A stretch of 64,000 bases of DNA from Ligustrum vulgare (GCA_963555705.1 OY743183.1:29485932-29549931); one strand, 5' to 3'. Positions 45,939 to 57,335 are shown, numbered from the stretch's first letter. Translations and numbers: made by a program. Notes: generated by a model from the sequence alone, not told the origin.

Positions 45939-47879
45939 TGCTTCTAAGCAGTTTGGTTCTACATTTCAGGTCGGGATCTAATTTCTTAAGGTTTGAAATT
46001 TTTCAGTCAGTTCTATGTTCAAAGTGCACAAGTTTACCCCACAAGTATCAAGCATCTTCCTGCACAAGTTATTATTCAAAAGTGGCTATGTGCTGAAGTT
46101 TGATTAAAGTCTTACGTGGATGAATGTTAAGAAAAATTTTAGTTCACATGTTGCCCAATTTTCTAACTAAAGCACAAAAGTCAATTCAAATCAGGTCATA
46201 AGCAATAAATAAATCAACAAAAAATTTCAAATTTTTCACTTTTTATGATTTTTCACATTTTTCAATTTTTTTGAATTTTCTATCAAAAATCGAATGAATG
46301 TTTAAACAAAAGTACATGAATGATATTCCCACCCCCAAACTAGAATCATACATTGTCCTCAATGTATTCAAAGTAGATAAATTAAATAAACATAAAAATA
46401 ACAAAGAAGGTTAATGTACTTCCCGGGTTTGGAGAGTTGGTGTTCCCATTTTTTAAGCTTGGAATTCAAAGTTTGTTGGACGAGATACCCCGTTCCTAGC
46501 TTTCCCATATTTGGTCCAAGATGTTTTCTCCTCATATTTCATGCAACAGAACGATAAACAACATTAGAATGTATAAAAATTGCATGAAAACTAAAACAAT
46601 TCAACTCAACACACCCAAGCTAGGACTTAGAAAAATTTTGAAATTTTTAAAAGAATGGTCGACCACTGATTTTCAACCCTTGATATCGCCTCTAAAAAGT
46701 GAAAATTTCCCGAGACATGTTATGGGCATATGAAAGTACATAACTTGGTCTACAACATATCAAAAACTCAGCAAATTTGAAGTTCATATGAGCCATGAAA
46801 GGATGTGACAAAGTAGGTGACATGAAGCTGAAATTGGTGTAGTGGTGCTGTGATACCTTGCAATGAGGTGCATTGAAGTGGAAAGATGTTCAAGTTGAGT
46901 TTCATGCCTTAAACCAGTGTAAATAATGATTGAATGATACAAAAATGATGTATGACATGTATTGAAGGTGATCATCCAAAAAGAATTGTGAAAACTCAAC
47001 GAAACATTCATTGTGACATTTAATCGAGCACCTAGCATGCATATGAAGAAATCAATGAAAATCATAGAGTTGGAGACTTGAATGAAACCAAAAATTTTCA
47101 CCTAATAAGCACAATTCAATACCCCCCATCAACTATCCTAAACCTATCTCCATTTATCTACAATTCACCAATCACATAAAAATATGAAGAACATCAAATT
47201 ATGCAAGATTTTGTGAAAATGTGTGGAAAAGCTCATACCTTTTAATGTTTTGAATGTAATGTAAGGCATGATTTTGAGTTAAAATGACGTGCAAATAATG
47301 GGGCATGATTTTCGACTCGATGCATGATGATTTGGGGTAAGAAAATCGGGTTTAAAGTGATTAAAATGAAAGAAGAATGCATATTAAAGAATCTGCCGGT
47401 TTTGCCCAGTTTATAACTGTGCGACCACACGGTTATTCTACCGTGCGACCGCACGGTAGCTTTTGGCAGAGACCTGTGATTTTTTTCATTTTTTCATTTT
47501 GGACCCCGTTTTGGACCCCTAAATGCTTTCAAATGCATACAACCAACTTCTAAACAATATGTTCATGTCCTAAGCTAGGTGATCAAGTGGAAAATTGTGA
47601 TAAAAAACAACAAAACAAATAGAAAACAAGTAGATCCTAAAAATGCTAAAACATGCAAAATGGAATACTAGAATGACTTAAAACACATAACAAATCAATG
47701 TGTGCATTCTAAACATGCGAGTGCTCCTAAAATGCAATTTCAAGTTCTAAAACAAATATGAAATAAATAAGTCAAGAGCAACTAAGTAAAGCAACTAAAA
47801 AAAAATGTTTGAAAGGTTAGGTTGCCTCCCAACAAGCGCTTCATTTGTAGTCTAGAACTAGACTTTTTGGCAAACATCT
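45939..47879. other. Non-coding interior of the Athila element
   Basis: No domain recognised on either strand. It holds the words ccgtgcgaccgcacggta near 47440 (the CpG palindrome family of the LTRs) and gttgcctcccaacaagcgct at 47821 downstream of the protease. In complete Athila elements this interval would hold RT, RNase H and integrase; their absence marks the element as a deletion derivative. Confidence 0.6.
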
Positions 47880-48830
47880 TCAAAGTGGCTTTAAATTTGA
47901 TGGTGAGGCTTCTTCATCATTTCTCACCCTATACTCATACCTCTCCCAGCATCTAATAGCAATTTCCACATCAATCTTGGAACAGTTTTCAATTTGTGGA
48001 TTATGGGTGTTAAATTGCATCTTACTGAAAGTTATCTCCTGATTTTCAGCACGTAGCACTACATCTCCCTTCTCTACATCAATTAGTGCTCCTGCAGTGG
48101 CTAAAAATGGTCTACCAAGTTTCAGGGGTACTTTTTCATCTTCCTCCATGTCTAAGATGACAAAGTCAGCTGGAAGTATGAGCTTGTGAGTTTTAACTAG
48201 CACGTCTTCCACAACTCCATAAGGGTAACAAATTGTTCTATCTGCCAATTGTAAAATGATATTGCTACCCTTTGGTTCACCCAATCCCAACTTCTTGTAC
48301 ACGGACAGGGGCATTAGATTTATACTTGCACCTAGGTCACATAAGACCTTGTTGAATTTTAAATCACCTATAATGCAAGGTATTGAAAAGCTCCCTAGGT
48401 CTTTGAGCTTAGGTGGCAGCTTGTTTTGCAGGATTGCATTGCATTCTTCATTCAAAGTGACCTCCTCAAGTTCTTCAAGCTTTTTCTTGCTAGACATCAT
48501 CTTCTTCAGCAGCTTGGCATAACTTGGGATCTGTGTGATGGCTTCCAAGAAAGGAATATTTATGTGCAGTTTTCTAAGTATATTCACAAACTTGTTAAAT
48601 TGTTTATCCTCTCTTGGTTTCTTTAGCCTTTGTGGAAATGGAATAGGAGACTCATGAGACTTAATTGTTGATTTCACCTCATGGCCATCTTCATGTTCAG
48701 CCATTTTCTCACTACTTTCCACCAGCTTTTCAGGAACTTCCGCTGGCTTTTTGACTTGAATTTCAGGAAATTGCACACCACTACGCATAGTGATTGCATT
48801 TATCTCATTTTGTACTATACTTATAGCCAT
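47880..48830 (-). CDS. Athila Gag C-terminal part and protease
   Basis: Uninterrupted ORF. PIPFPQRLKKPREDKQFNKF, LRKLHINIPFLEAITQIPSY and NAILQNKLPPKLKDLGSFSI are the hallmark wording of the Athila gag-PR junction. The protease follows with VLCDLGASINLMPLSVYKKL (D-L-G-A active site, about residue 166) and LGRPFLATAGALIDV. Full length for this segment. It ends in a stop shortly after the protease and is not followed by RT. An upstream in-frame region (49587-49163) holds the zinc-finger part. Confidence 0.88.
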   Translation of the reverse strand: MAISIVQNEINAITMRSGVQFPEIQVKKPAEVPEKLVESSEKMAEHEDGHEVKSTIKSHESPIPFPQRLKKPREDKQFNKFVNILRKLHINIPFLEAITQIPSYAKLLKKMMSSKKKLEELEEVTLNEECNAILQNKLPPKLKDLGSFSIPCIIGDLKFNKVLCDLGASINLMPLSVYKKLGLGEPKGSNIILQLADRTICYPYGVVEDVLVKTHKLILPADFVILDMEEDEKVPLKLGRPFLATAGALIDVEKGDVVLRAENQEITFSKMQFNTHNPQIENCSKIDVEIAIRCWERYEYRVRNDEEASPSNLKPL

Positions 48831-49162
48831 GAGCTGTTCCTTTGGGTTTACCTCAGTATTTGCAGGTATGTACCCGGGGCTCTGGTTATGATAAGCTGTG
48901 CTATCTGCCCCACTTGATGTTCCAGGTTTTTGATTGATGTCTGCTGATTTTGGAATGTGGTCTCAGTTTTTCTCATAAATTGATCTATTTTAGCAATGAA
49001 CTGTTATGTTCTTTCCACAAGTTTTCCAATCATCTCTTCCAGTGCAGGCTTTCTCTCTTCAGTGTTGAACTAGGGTGCAATGTGTCCATTTGAGTGATCT
49101 TTCCAAGAAAAATTAGGATGATTGAGCCAACCTGGGTTATAGGTATTTGAGTATGGATTATT

Positions 49163-50208
49163 CTAGTGTTGACCCCCTTGTACATAGTCAACTTGCTCCA
49201 CTGGACAAGCCAGAATAGGGCAATCTGTAGTGGCATGGTTTGTACCACACTCTTCACAAGTCACTTTAGCACTTTTAGATGAATGACTCACCAGTGCTAT
49301 GCCCTCCACTTTTGCAGCTAAGGAGTCAATCTTTGTTGATATGGCAGTGTATGCATCCACTTCATAAACTCCCGATGTCTTCTTCGGTACCACCCTGTCT
49401 GATCCCCACATGGAATTATGTTTTCTATCCTCTCAAAGAGCTCCAATGCATGTCCAATGGTCTTTGTTCCCAAAGCACCATTTGATGAGGAGTCAACCAT
49501 GTTTTTAAAATTCCGGAGTAATCCTTCATAGAAAAAATTCACTTGGTCACCTCTAGCGATCCCATGGTTTGGACACTTCCTCAGCATACCCTTAAATTTG
49601 TTCCACGCATCATCAAAAGATTCAACATCATGCTACTGGAACACAGTGATGTCATGTCTTGGTTTGGAAACCTTCGCTGGAGGCATGAGTTTAGTGCAAA
49701 ACTTCTGAACCAAGTCGTTCCAGGTGGTTATACTCGCAGTGGGGCGAGAATCTAACCAGTTAACAGCTCTATCTTTTAGAGTGTAAGGGAATAACCTGAG
49801 TCTGATAGCATCATCAGACACACCCTGATATTGAAAGTGTTGGCACATGTCTAAAAATTTAGAAACATGTGTCTGTGGGTTTTCATCAGGTCTCCCGTGA
49901 AATTGTTGTCCGTTTTGGAACATACTGATGACATTGGTTTTTAGTTGGAAGTTTTCCTGCCCAAATGGTGGATAGACTATACTAGATTGACTTTGAACCA
50001 CTTGAGGTGTCATGAAGTCACCAACCAGCATGTCATCTTCATTTATTGAATCAAAAGGGGGTAGAAAATTGTTGTTGTTTGCCATTTGATTCTTTTGATT
50101 TTTTGATTTATCTAGTTCTCTAACATCTCTTATTTTACAGTATAACGTACGTTCTATTTCTGGGTCAGCTTCAAAAACATCCCTGTTTTTCGAACGTAGC
50201 ATATACAA
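49163..50208 (-). pseudogene. Athila gag, N-terminal part (frame-shifted)
   Basis: The ORF at 50208-49633 contains QFHGRPDENPQTHVSKFLDM, GVSDDAIRLRLFPYTLKDRA and SITTWNDLVQKFCTKLMPPA, the Athila retrotrans_gag domain. After a stop near 49630 (VFQ*) the frame continues as GDQVNFFYEGLLRNFKNMVD, then an ARG-to-linker region and CEECGTNHATTDCP (zinc-knuckle-like). It codes for a capsid protein in the intact family; here at least two breaks exist. Confidence 0.82.
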
Positions 50209-50350
50209 CTACAAGAAATTTGAGAAACTATTGACTAAACTAAAATTAAAAATAAAAATCCTAAGATAAAAATAAAATAAAAATAAAATAAAATAAAACA
50301 AGTAAAAGTCCGAATTAGTGAAATTAATCTAAAAATAAATTTAAAGAACA

Positions 50351-50369
50351 ATCCTCGGCAATGGCGCCA
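50351..50369 (-). other. Primer-binding site of the Athila element (Asp tRNA)
   Basis: Minus strand tggcgccattgccgaggat, close to the complement of the plant Asp tRNA 3' end (ggcaacggcgcca). Six bases inside the 5' LTR. Confidence 0.85.
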
Positions 50370-50375
50370 AAAATT

Positions 50376-51808
50376 TGTTCTCTCCGCAAGTGCACGGGTC
50401 GCGCAAATAATAAAGTGGACATGAGTCCAAGTGTCGATCCCATAGAGATTGTTTTAAATTGTATTTTAGACTACTACCTTAACCGGAACAAGAAAGTTGT
50501 TTTGAATTGAGAAAGTTGTTTTGAAAACTAACATAAAGATTAAACTAAAGAAATAAGGAAAATTTGATTTGTGAAAACTTATGAAATGAATATGCTAGAA
50601 TTGAGAATCCATATTAGTTCCATCAATTATGCATTACTCTAATTGTCTAATAATAATTCACGTGGTTTTGAAAATCCATATTCCTAATGTTGTTAAAACT
50701 CCCTTTCGGACAAGCAATAACGCCTATTCCTACACAGGACCCAACTATATTTCTATGTTGAATATGAATGTGCAAGAAAGCATTAAAGAACTGTGAATAC
50801 TATTGTAGATAACACAAATCATAGGGGTATATTTCTATCTCCTATCGAACTTTGTGAGAATTGAAGCTAGTTTAATGAATTCCTAATCTTTCGAACTTAA
50901 GAAAACATTAACTAAAATCATACAATTAGTGATCAAGTAATTGCATAATAAGAAAAGCACGCATCAATTGCACAAACCTATGAATTACCTAAATTAAACA
51001 ATAAAGCAACACATAAAATCCGGAATTTAATGCTTCATCACAATTCTAACATTTAAAACCTAGCCTAGATACATAATTGAAAAAAGAAAATCACAAGAAA
51101 AATGGATAGATGTCACCCTATTCATTCCTTGATCTTCAGTCATCAATTGTGTTCTTGGCTTGGCATGGATCCCTCAGCAATTAGACAGCGTTCTGGCATG
51201 AAACAAGATAATTGGGACCTTTAATTTCGTGCCCCAAGTCTGGTATTTATAGATGTACATGAGAATTAGGTTACTTGGGGAGAAAGGATGCTGAATTCCG
51301 TGCAAAAAGCCCAGTTGCATCCCGGAATCTCTACCGTACCACCGTACAGTCCAAAAGTGCGTGATCACACAACTCTGCAGGTCTGTTTCAGTTGCGGATT
51401 TTTGTGACCGTACGACCGCATGGCATAAATTCGTGCGACCGCACGGTGTTTTGGTTGAATGCAATTTTAGTCTTTTAAATGTTACAAGTAGGTCCCTATC
51501 TTTTAATTGCACAGCAAGTCCTCCAACTTTCGATTGTTGCAATTTTGCCTCTGAACTTCTGATTTCTTCCAAATTTGATTTCTTCTTCCAATTGGCCCTT
51601 TGATTAACTTCATCAACTCTTGATTTGCTTACTTTGACATTTTTAACATCCAATTGCTCGATTTTAGCCTTAATTCCACTGTTTTCACGACTTTTGGGTT
51701 ATTCCTGAAATATAAATAAATGACATAAAATAAATAGCAAATATTCTTGAACAAACAATAAAAATCCTAATTTTAAGATAGAAATAAGTGTATAAAATAC
51801 ACTTAACA
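50376..51808 (-). repeat. 5' LTR of the Athila element
   Basis: Direct repeat of 33569-34866, longer by the segment 51640-51770. It carries variants of the gaccgcacgg palindrome at 51331-51447. On the minus strand it begins tgttaagtgtattttataca, like the LTR at 60859. Confidence 0.9.
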
Positions 51809-54076
51809 GTTGCGTTCAAATTTTGACTTCCTAGAAGAACTTTCCAGTGCTTTCTCTATTGATTCCCCAGTATTGGTTTCCTTACTATCATAGCAGATGA
51901 TCTTGTTAGCCACTTTGAGTAATTTAGGTGCCTTAAGATGTGGTGATCTCTGTTGTTGCCTCATCATCCTCCCATAATTTATTTGGAAATGTCTTTGTTG
52001 TATCCTGGTCATCTCATTGAAATGCACAACCCTCCCTGCATTATATTGGAATGTATGCCACACATTTGGCTAATGAGGTTGTGGTCTGAACATCCTCCCG
52101 CTATCTATCAACCTGAACTGCCTTTCAAAAGGCAATTTTCTGTAGATTGACATACCTCGTCCCCAATCGAGCTGGAAACTAGGAATAACACTAGGATAAC
52201 TGTAATGTCCCGAGGCCCATGTTTTATCCATGGATTCGTTTACTTCCCCTCTACATCTGGCATACAAGGTACCTTCATCTTTTCTAGATTCCTTCCATTT
52301 GAGTCGTTCAAACACATTAGGATGTCGCTCAATATCCTCCTTTCCATCATCTATGACTAACTTGAACTTCGGCAACTCATTTTCAAAGACAATTGTCATC
52401 ATGTTCACCCCAAGTGGCTGTAGGAAAAGGTTTCCATCCACTGTCATCTTCCTTTTGGCTCCAAAAGCGATTCGCCCATAATTGATAGGATCCTACAACA
52501 CATGTTTGAAAATCAAGCAATTGTTAGTCATATGAGACCACACATTATGCCATTTACAATATTTTTTACCCTTAATTTACTCAGGGCTTGGTGATTTATG
52601 CTTATTGCTCAACTTTATTGGCTTATCCTTATATAATTTGTCAAATATAAGGTTAGATTTAGTTACATCAAATGAAAACTTCCTATCTTTTTTGTTTTTA
52701 TCCCCTACAAGCTCATTTTTTTACGGTTTCGTTCGATTCAGCTGCTAAAGGGCAAGTATACAATCTCCCTTGACCAGTTCGGCTAGACATACTTCGGTTT
52801 GGTCATAATACTCATCATCAACCATGTGAATGTCAAAATTCAGGTCTCTATAGTAAGTCCATTTCCTAGATTTTTTCATTTGTTCTTCTTCTCTTATTAG
52901 ACATTCATATATAATCACATAAGCGCTCAACTGGAATAGGTCAAGAAATTCCCTATCCCGAAACTTCTTTTTCAAGTCAAAACTCTAACAACTTTGAGCG
53001 ATCTTGACAAAAAAATTTCAGGCAAAGGAACAAAGCATATGCTCCTGGGCGTTTTGAACCTTTGAAGAAAACCTTCTCATTCGTTGGGCATTTGACGCAA
53101 ATTCGCCAAATCGGTCAAAGCCACTTCAGACTCAATTTTATAAAATTGAGCATGGAATAACTGCTCTAACTCTTGCCATGTATGCACGGAATTTTTCGGA
53201 AAGTTAATGAACCATGAGAAAGCTACTCCCATTAATAAACTGGGAAATAGTCTCATCTTATGATAATCATTCACTTCGTCGCATTGCAATGTGAATCGCC
53301 CTATATGTTCTAGTGTAGAAACTTCTCCCAGGGCTGTGAACAATGAAAATTCTGATACTTTGTACCCCCTAGGCCATGGATATGCTTGGTCTACCCAATT
53401 GGGGTATGACTTTTTGTAGGTCGGCCTAATACATGGGCGCATTCCAACAGCCCTTTAATCTCATACTATCTCGGCAATTCGATCTCTCTACAAGATGTTG
53501 GGATCATAAGGGACACCTATGGGTTGGTTTCCCGGTGGTACAACTTGAGCCTAAAATTTGGTACTGGATTTGCAGCGGTGAAAATGCCATTGTTTAAACC
53601 ATTGTTACCATTAACCTAATTATTTTCCCCATCATTAGCATGTGGAGTATTCTATGGGGTGTTCTGTCCAATATTTTGAATATTATCTCTTGCATTTGGG
53701 TTATCCCCTAGGTTTGATATTCCATTACCCCCATTTAAACCTGCCATTCCAACACCCCCTGGTTCGAAGAGGATGGTCCAGTAGGTGGCTCTATTCCTTG
53801 ATTTGGGCTCACAATTGTGGGATTATGTCCCACAAATGTTCTCGGTTGAAAGTGGTGCCCTATGTTTGGAAAAGTTGACTGATAAACTTGACTTGTTAAC
53901 TTATTTATGGTGTCATGTAGAGTTCTTAATTGTTTGGCCATATTGTAATAGTGTATTCTTTCACATTGAATAAACTTTTCCATATTATGAACAAATTGCA
54001 AATTTACATGTTCAACCACATCTTGAGTAAGTTCATCAAGTATTGCACGCATGGTTCGATGACTCAATTCTGCCAT
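51809..54076 (-). pseudogene. Gag of the Tat/Retand element, right of the Athila insertion
   Basis: Minus strand pieces. MAELSHRTMRAILDEL (54076 down) is the N-terminal region. AYPWPRGYKVSEFSLFTALG, STLEHIGRFTLQCDEVNDYH and TWQELEQLFHAQFYKIE (53442-53077) form the retrotrans_gag domain typical of Tat elements. Later pieces (52447-51809) hold GNLFLQPLGVNMMTIVFENE and a basic end, KSKFERN. Multiple stops and shifts separate the pieces. The last frame continues at 33568 beyond the Athila insertion. Confidence 0.8.
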
Positions 54077-54236
54077 TGATTCGTAACAACTCTGACTTTG
54101 TCCCTATGTTCCTGGAGTACTTTGTTCCTTCTCATATCTTTCAATCACAGACGGTAGTCGATGGCTTGCTGGCTCCTTATCTGAGTTCTTATAAGGCTTG
54201 ACGCTTCACTTTTGTATCTTCAAAACACATAAATTT

Positions 54237-54254
54237 GTCCCACCAGGCGTGCCA
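54237..54254 (-). other. Candidate primer-binding site of the Tat/Retand element
   Basis: Minus strand tggcacgcctggtgggac, three bases inside the 5' LTR. It begins TGG, as tRNA-complementary sites do. I have not assigned the tRNA. Confidence 0.55.
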
Positions 54255-54257
54255 AAA

Positions 54258-54851
54258 TGTTTCGAGTAAAAAGAGGGCTTTTCGCTAACAATTAAAATGG
54301 ATTTAGACGATGTGTAAGGAACAACAACCTCTCAAGACAAAGTCCCAACAAGGGGTGCTTTATTTATGAAGATCACAATGAAAACAAAAAACCTCCAAGG
54401 GGAGCAAGCACACAAGATAAACAAAAGTTTGACAAGAAAATTAAAATGAAAGTAAATTACATAGTTCTCTTTTGAGAGTTGATTGATTGGTCTTTCCTTC
54501 CATGTTCTCTTTTCTCTTTTATACGCCTTGAACAATTTCCCTCTTCCACAACCGCTTGTAAATCGCTTCGTCACCCTGTAACCATCCATTTTCTCCATAA
54601 TGGATGATTTGTCAAGAAACCATTGTGTTTAATCACTGCCATTACTCCAAATATTCAACCGAATTTCCTGGATCATCGGGATGTGATAAGGTTGTCCATT
54701 AACTGTCTAATAACTACTATGATTTGATTTAAAAAACTATAAAAAAACAAAAGCGTTAGAATTATGAATCCATTTTGGCTCTTTGAATGGGCCCTATTTT
54801 TTTGGATCGCTTAATTTGGCCGCATAAATTGGATATTTTTATGTGTCAACA
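54258..54851 (-). repeat. 5' LTR of the Tat/Retand element
   Basis: Starts tgtttcgagtaaaaagaggg, ends ttatgtgtcaaca; shows the empty CACTA site (gcttttcgctaac). It borders the SOBIR1-like coding sequence directly. Confidence 0.88.
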
Positions 54852-56013
54852 GAAACCACACATATGCAAGAGAAATGGTACCTTCTTCACGTAAAGGCCT
54901 TAATGATAACCATGTTGAAGCTCTGTCTCCCATGGAGACGACACAACATAAGCATAATAAGATGAAAAGGATAGTACTCAGTTGGGCACTCACATTTCTA
55001 GGTGCTTTTGCTGACAGTCTTTCAGGATTGGTATTATCATCGATCATCAAGTTTATCATGTTCTTGATCAAAGGACATAAGAGGGATACAAGTTTTACAA
55101 TTTTTAGTTGTTGATTAAGAGTCCCAAGGACCTAGTTTTTCTCGAGGAAGAGGATGGATTGAACGTCATCGGACAAGGTGGATGTGGAAAAGTTTATAAG
55201 TCAAGTTTACAAGGACCAAATGGAAAGGAAATTGCTATAAAGAAGATAATTCAGCCTTCTCGGCATGGAGAAAAGACAACAAACTTCTGGATGGGAAGAT
55301 GCGATAAATCAAGTCAGAAATTCAGACTGTAGGTCAAATCCGACATAGGAATCTAGTTCCTCTATTAGCCCATTTAACACGGCTTGACTGCTATTATCTT
55401 GTATACGAATACATGAAGAATGGTAGTCTTCAAGATGTTCAACAAGCTGTCTTCGAAGGTAAACATGAATTAGACTGGCTCTTACGATATAAGGTTACAG
55501 TAGGAGTAGCTTCGGGCCTCGAGTATCTACTCTTGAGTAATACCATGCGCATTATTCATAGAGACCTCAAGCTTCCTAATATTTTTCTGGTTGACGAAAT
55601 GGAAGACAGAATTACAAATTTTGCGCTTGCGAAAGCCGTGTTCGAAGCTATTACACATGTTACAACTTTGAATGTGGCCGGAACGTTGGGATACACTGAT
55701 CCGGAGTATTACCAATCTTCTATGTTCAATTAGAAGTCTGATATATTGCTTTGGCATGGTGCTAGGAGTTCTCACGATGGGTAAGTTTCCATTGGATAAC
55801 TTCTTTCGAGACATGTATCAGACGAGTTTAGTGGACTGGATGAGAAATGTAAGTTTGAGGATCCGAAAAGGGCAATCGATGCGAGGCTCCTCAGAAACGG
55901 ATACGAAGAGTAGAATCTTCTCAAGATTGCTTGTTTTTTGCACATTGATTAATCCAAAAGAACGGCCAGAAAGTAAGGAAGTTAGATGCATGTTAACTCA
56001 AATTGAGCACTGA
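54852..56013 (+). pseudogene. SOBIR1-like receptor kinase pseudogene, juxtamembrane and kinase part
   Basis: From left to right: a basic juxtamembrane stretch, a transmembrane-like segment (VLSWALTFLGAFADSLSGLV) and the linker LIKSPKDLVFLEEEDGLN. Kinase motifs are VIGQGGCGKVYKSS (glycine loop), IAIKK (VAIK Lys), QTVGQIRHRNLVPLLAH, EYMKNGSLQD, IIHRDLKLPN (HRD Asp) and ITNFALAKAV, then GYTDPEYYQSS and the C-terminal ERPESKEVRCMLTQIEH. Order and wording match SOBIR1. Defects: frameshift near 55110, TAA near 55303 in MR-x-IKSEIQ, stop at 55734, shifts near 55840-55930, and DFG changed to NFA, which removes the magnesium-binding Asp. A dead gene, separated from its signal peptide by the Tat element. 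Confidence 0.88.
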
Positions 56014-56431
56014 ATGTGCAAGAAAAAAGTACTTATGTGATAAGCTATGCAGCTATATATAATAAAAGACAATTGTATGCGGCATTTAAAGCTTGTTTTG
56101 AAGTTGTACTTTATTCCTCTATTAAAATTAAGATTACTCATGTACCTTATTCAGTCATTGACTCCTTTTGTAACTTGTATTGTACTACACGGGAGACATT
56201 ATTTCTTTGTTTTTCTTTGCTCCATGCGAGCTGGAGTACATGCATTTGCATGCATAGCTTGAATGCAAATGCATGCACTTTTACTCTAGCTCACATGAGA
56301 TCTGGAATGCATTTGCACACATTTAACTTTTTTTATTCCTTGTTTTTTGTAACTTTGAGAATTGCAGTTTGCAAATACTTGTTACAATGGTCATTTGTAT
56401 GCAAGCCAGGCTGGAACCGTTGTGTATTTAG
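56014..56431. other. 3' flank of the SOBIR1-like pseudogene with a hairpin
   Basis: Around 56226-56302 an inverted repeat pairs gagctggagtacatgcattt with aaatgcatgcacttttactctagctc (about 28 bases per arm, imperfect). Otherwise nothing recognised. Probably untranslated region or a small MITE. Confidence 0.4.
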
Positions 56432-57215
56432 AGATGCGATTCCACTCGAGAATCACGAGGAAACATGCAGAATAACAAAAACAAAAAATATAGGAAAGAT
56501 CTAAATCATATTTCAACACAAGAAACAAGAAAGAAACAACGAAAATAACGATAGATTTTGACGGTAAAACCTTGACCCGATATTCACGAAGCAAGAACGA
56601 CGCAGAATATGAACCAAGATTGGTGAACGCCACAAGGGATGTCACTTCCTTCATAAGTTCATTGTGTGAACGCTACAAAGAATCGGTCGTTGATAAGTTT
56701 TAGACAAAAAGGAAAATCTCACCTTTCAAAGAGAAAAACTCTCAATTTTCATTCAATAATCAAAGTTGTCGTTTAATAATGGATAAAAAACATAATATAA
56801 GTCAAAATATGCCTAAACCTAGCCCTAGCTGCATTAGGGTTCAAAAATAGCGTTAAGAATAATTGAAACAGAAATTAAATAAAAAAAAAATAGCCAAAAC
56901 CAAAAAAATTGCACCGCACGACAGCACAATTATTTTATTTACGGCCGTGAGAACTGATTTACGGCCGTAAATGACTTGCTGATTCAATTTTTTTTGACTG
57001 GGCTACAACCATGAAAGCCTTAGTTATGGTTGTAACAGCCTGGCTGAGTTCTATTTCGATCCTTTGTCTTGAATTTCGGCTTCCATCCGCTTTCACTCGT
57101 CTTGGAACCTCTTTTATCACTTCTTGTTGGTTATTTTAAGCCCCTAAGCTTGTGCTTGAGCTTGGGTCCCTTTTGTGATGACGTCTTCTTTAAACACTTA
57201 CTCTGGATCACATCA
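56432..57215 (-). repeat. 3' LTR of the second gag-PR element
   Basis: Direct repeat of 59720-60481. It holds tttacggccgtgagaactga and tttacggccgtaaatgac near 56938-56973. Confidence 0.88.
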
Positions 57216-57227
57216 TCCCCCTCTCTT
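57216..57227 (-). other. Polypurine tract of the second gag-PR element
   Basis: Minus strand aagagaggggga directly before the 3' LTR, like aagagagggagta in the element at 20699. Confidence 0.75.
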
Positions 57228-57335
57228 GAAAATGATTCGACCTCGAATCAACTTATGGCCTTCTTTTCAAATCTTCTTACTTTTGTAGGCTTGATGATCA
57301 TACTTGTGCCTCGTGCCATCCTTCGAACTTTTGGG

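Larger units (their letters stand above)
33569..51808 (-). mobile_element. Non-autonomous Athila-lineage Ty3/gypsy element
   Basis: LTRs at 33569-34866 and 50376-51808 end in tcaaca/ttaaca on the right and begin tgttcgctctgc/tgttctctccgc on the left (the left-LTR edge is uncertain by 3 bp). TSD cttgc/gttgc matches 4 of 5. Next to the right LTR is a PBS for Asp tRNA, then gag (50208-49163) and gag-PR (48830-47880), on the minus strand. No RT, RNase H, integrase or env-like ORF is present. Excluding the Tekay insertion it is about 8.2 kb. LTRs differ by about 4% by eye, plus a roughly 130 bp deletion in the left one. Confidence 0.88.
15802..54851 (-). mobile_element. Tat/Retand-lineage Ty3/gypsy element, host of all nested insertions
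   Basis: LTRs (15802-18854 after CACTA insertion, and 54258-54851) both start tgttt and end gtcaaca. Flanks gagac/gaaac are the TSD. Minus-strand order from the right LTR: PBS, gag (54076-51809 and 33568-33040), protease, remnant RT, RNase H, a second archaeal-type RNase H, integrase (to 27820), then an antisense plant-mobile-domain ORF and the polypurine tract at the left LTR. The dual RNase H and antisense ORF are hallmarks of the Tat lineage. Most of RT is deleted, the protease Asp is changed, and stops abound, so the element is dead. Subtracting all nested insertions leaves about 10 kb. Confidence 0.87.

Noticed and set aside
55527..55814. Minus-strand ORF across the SOBIR1-like kinase
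   Set aside because: Antisense shadow of the kinase motifs.
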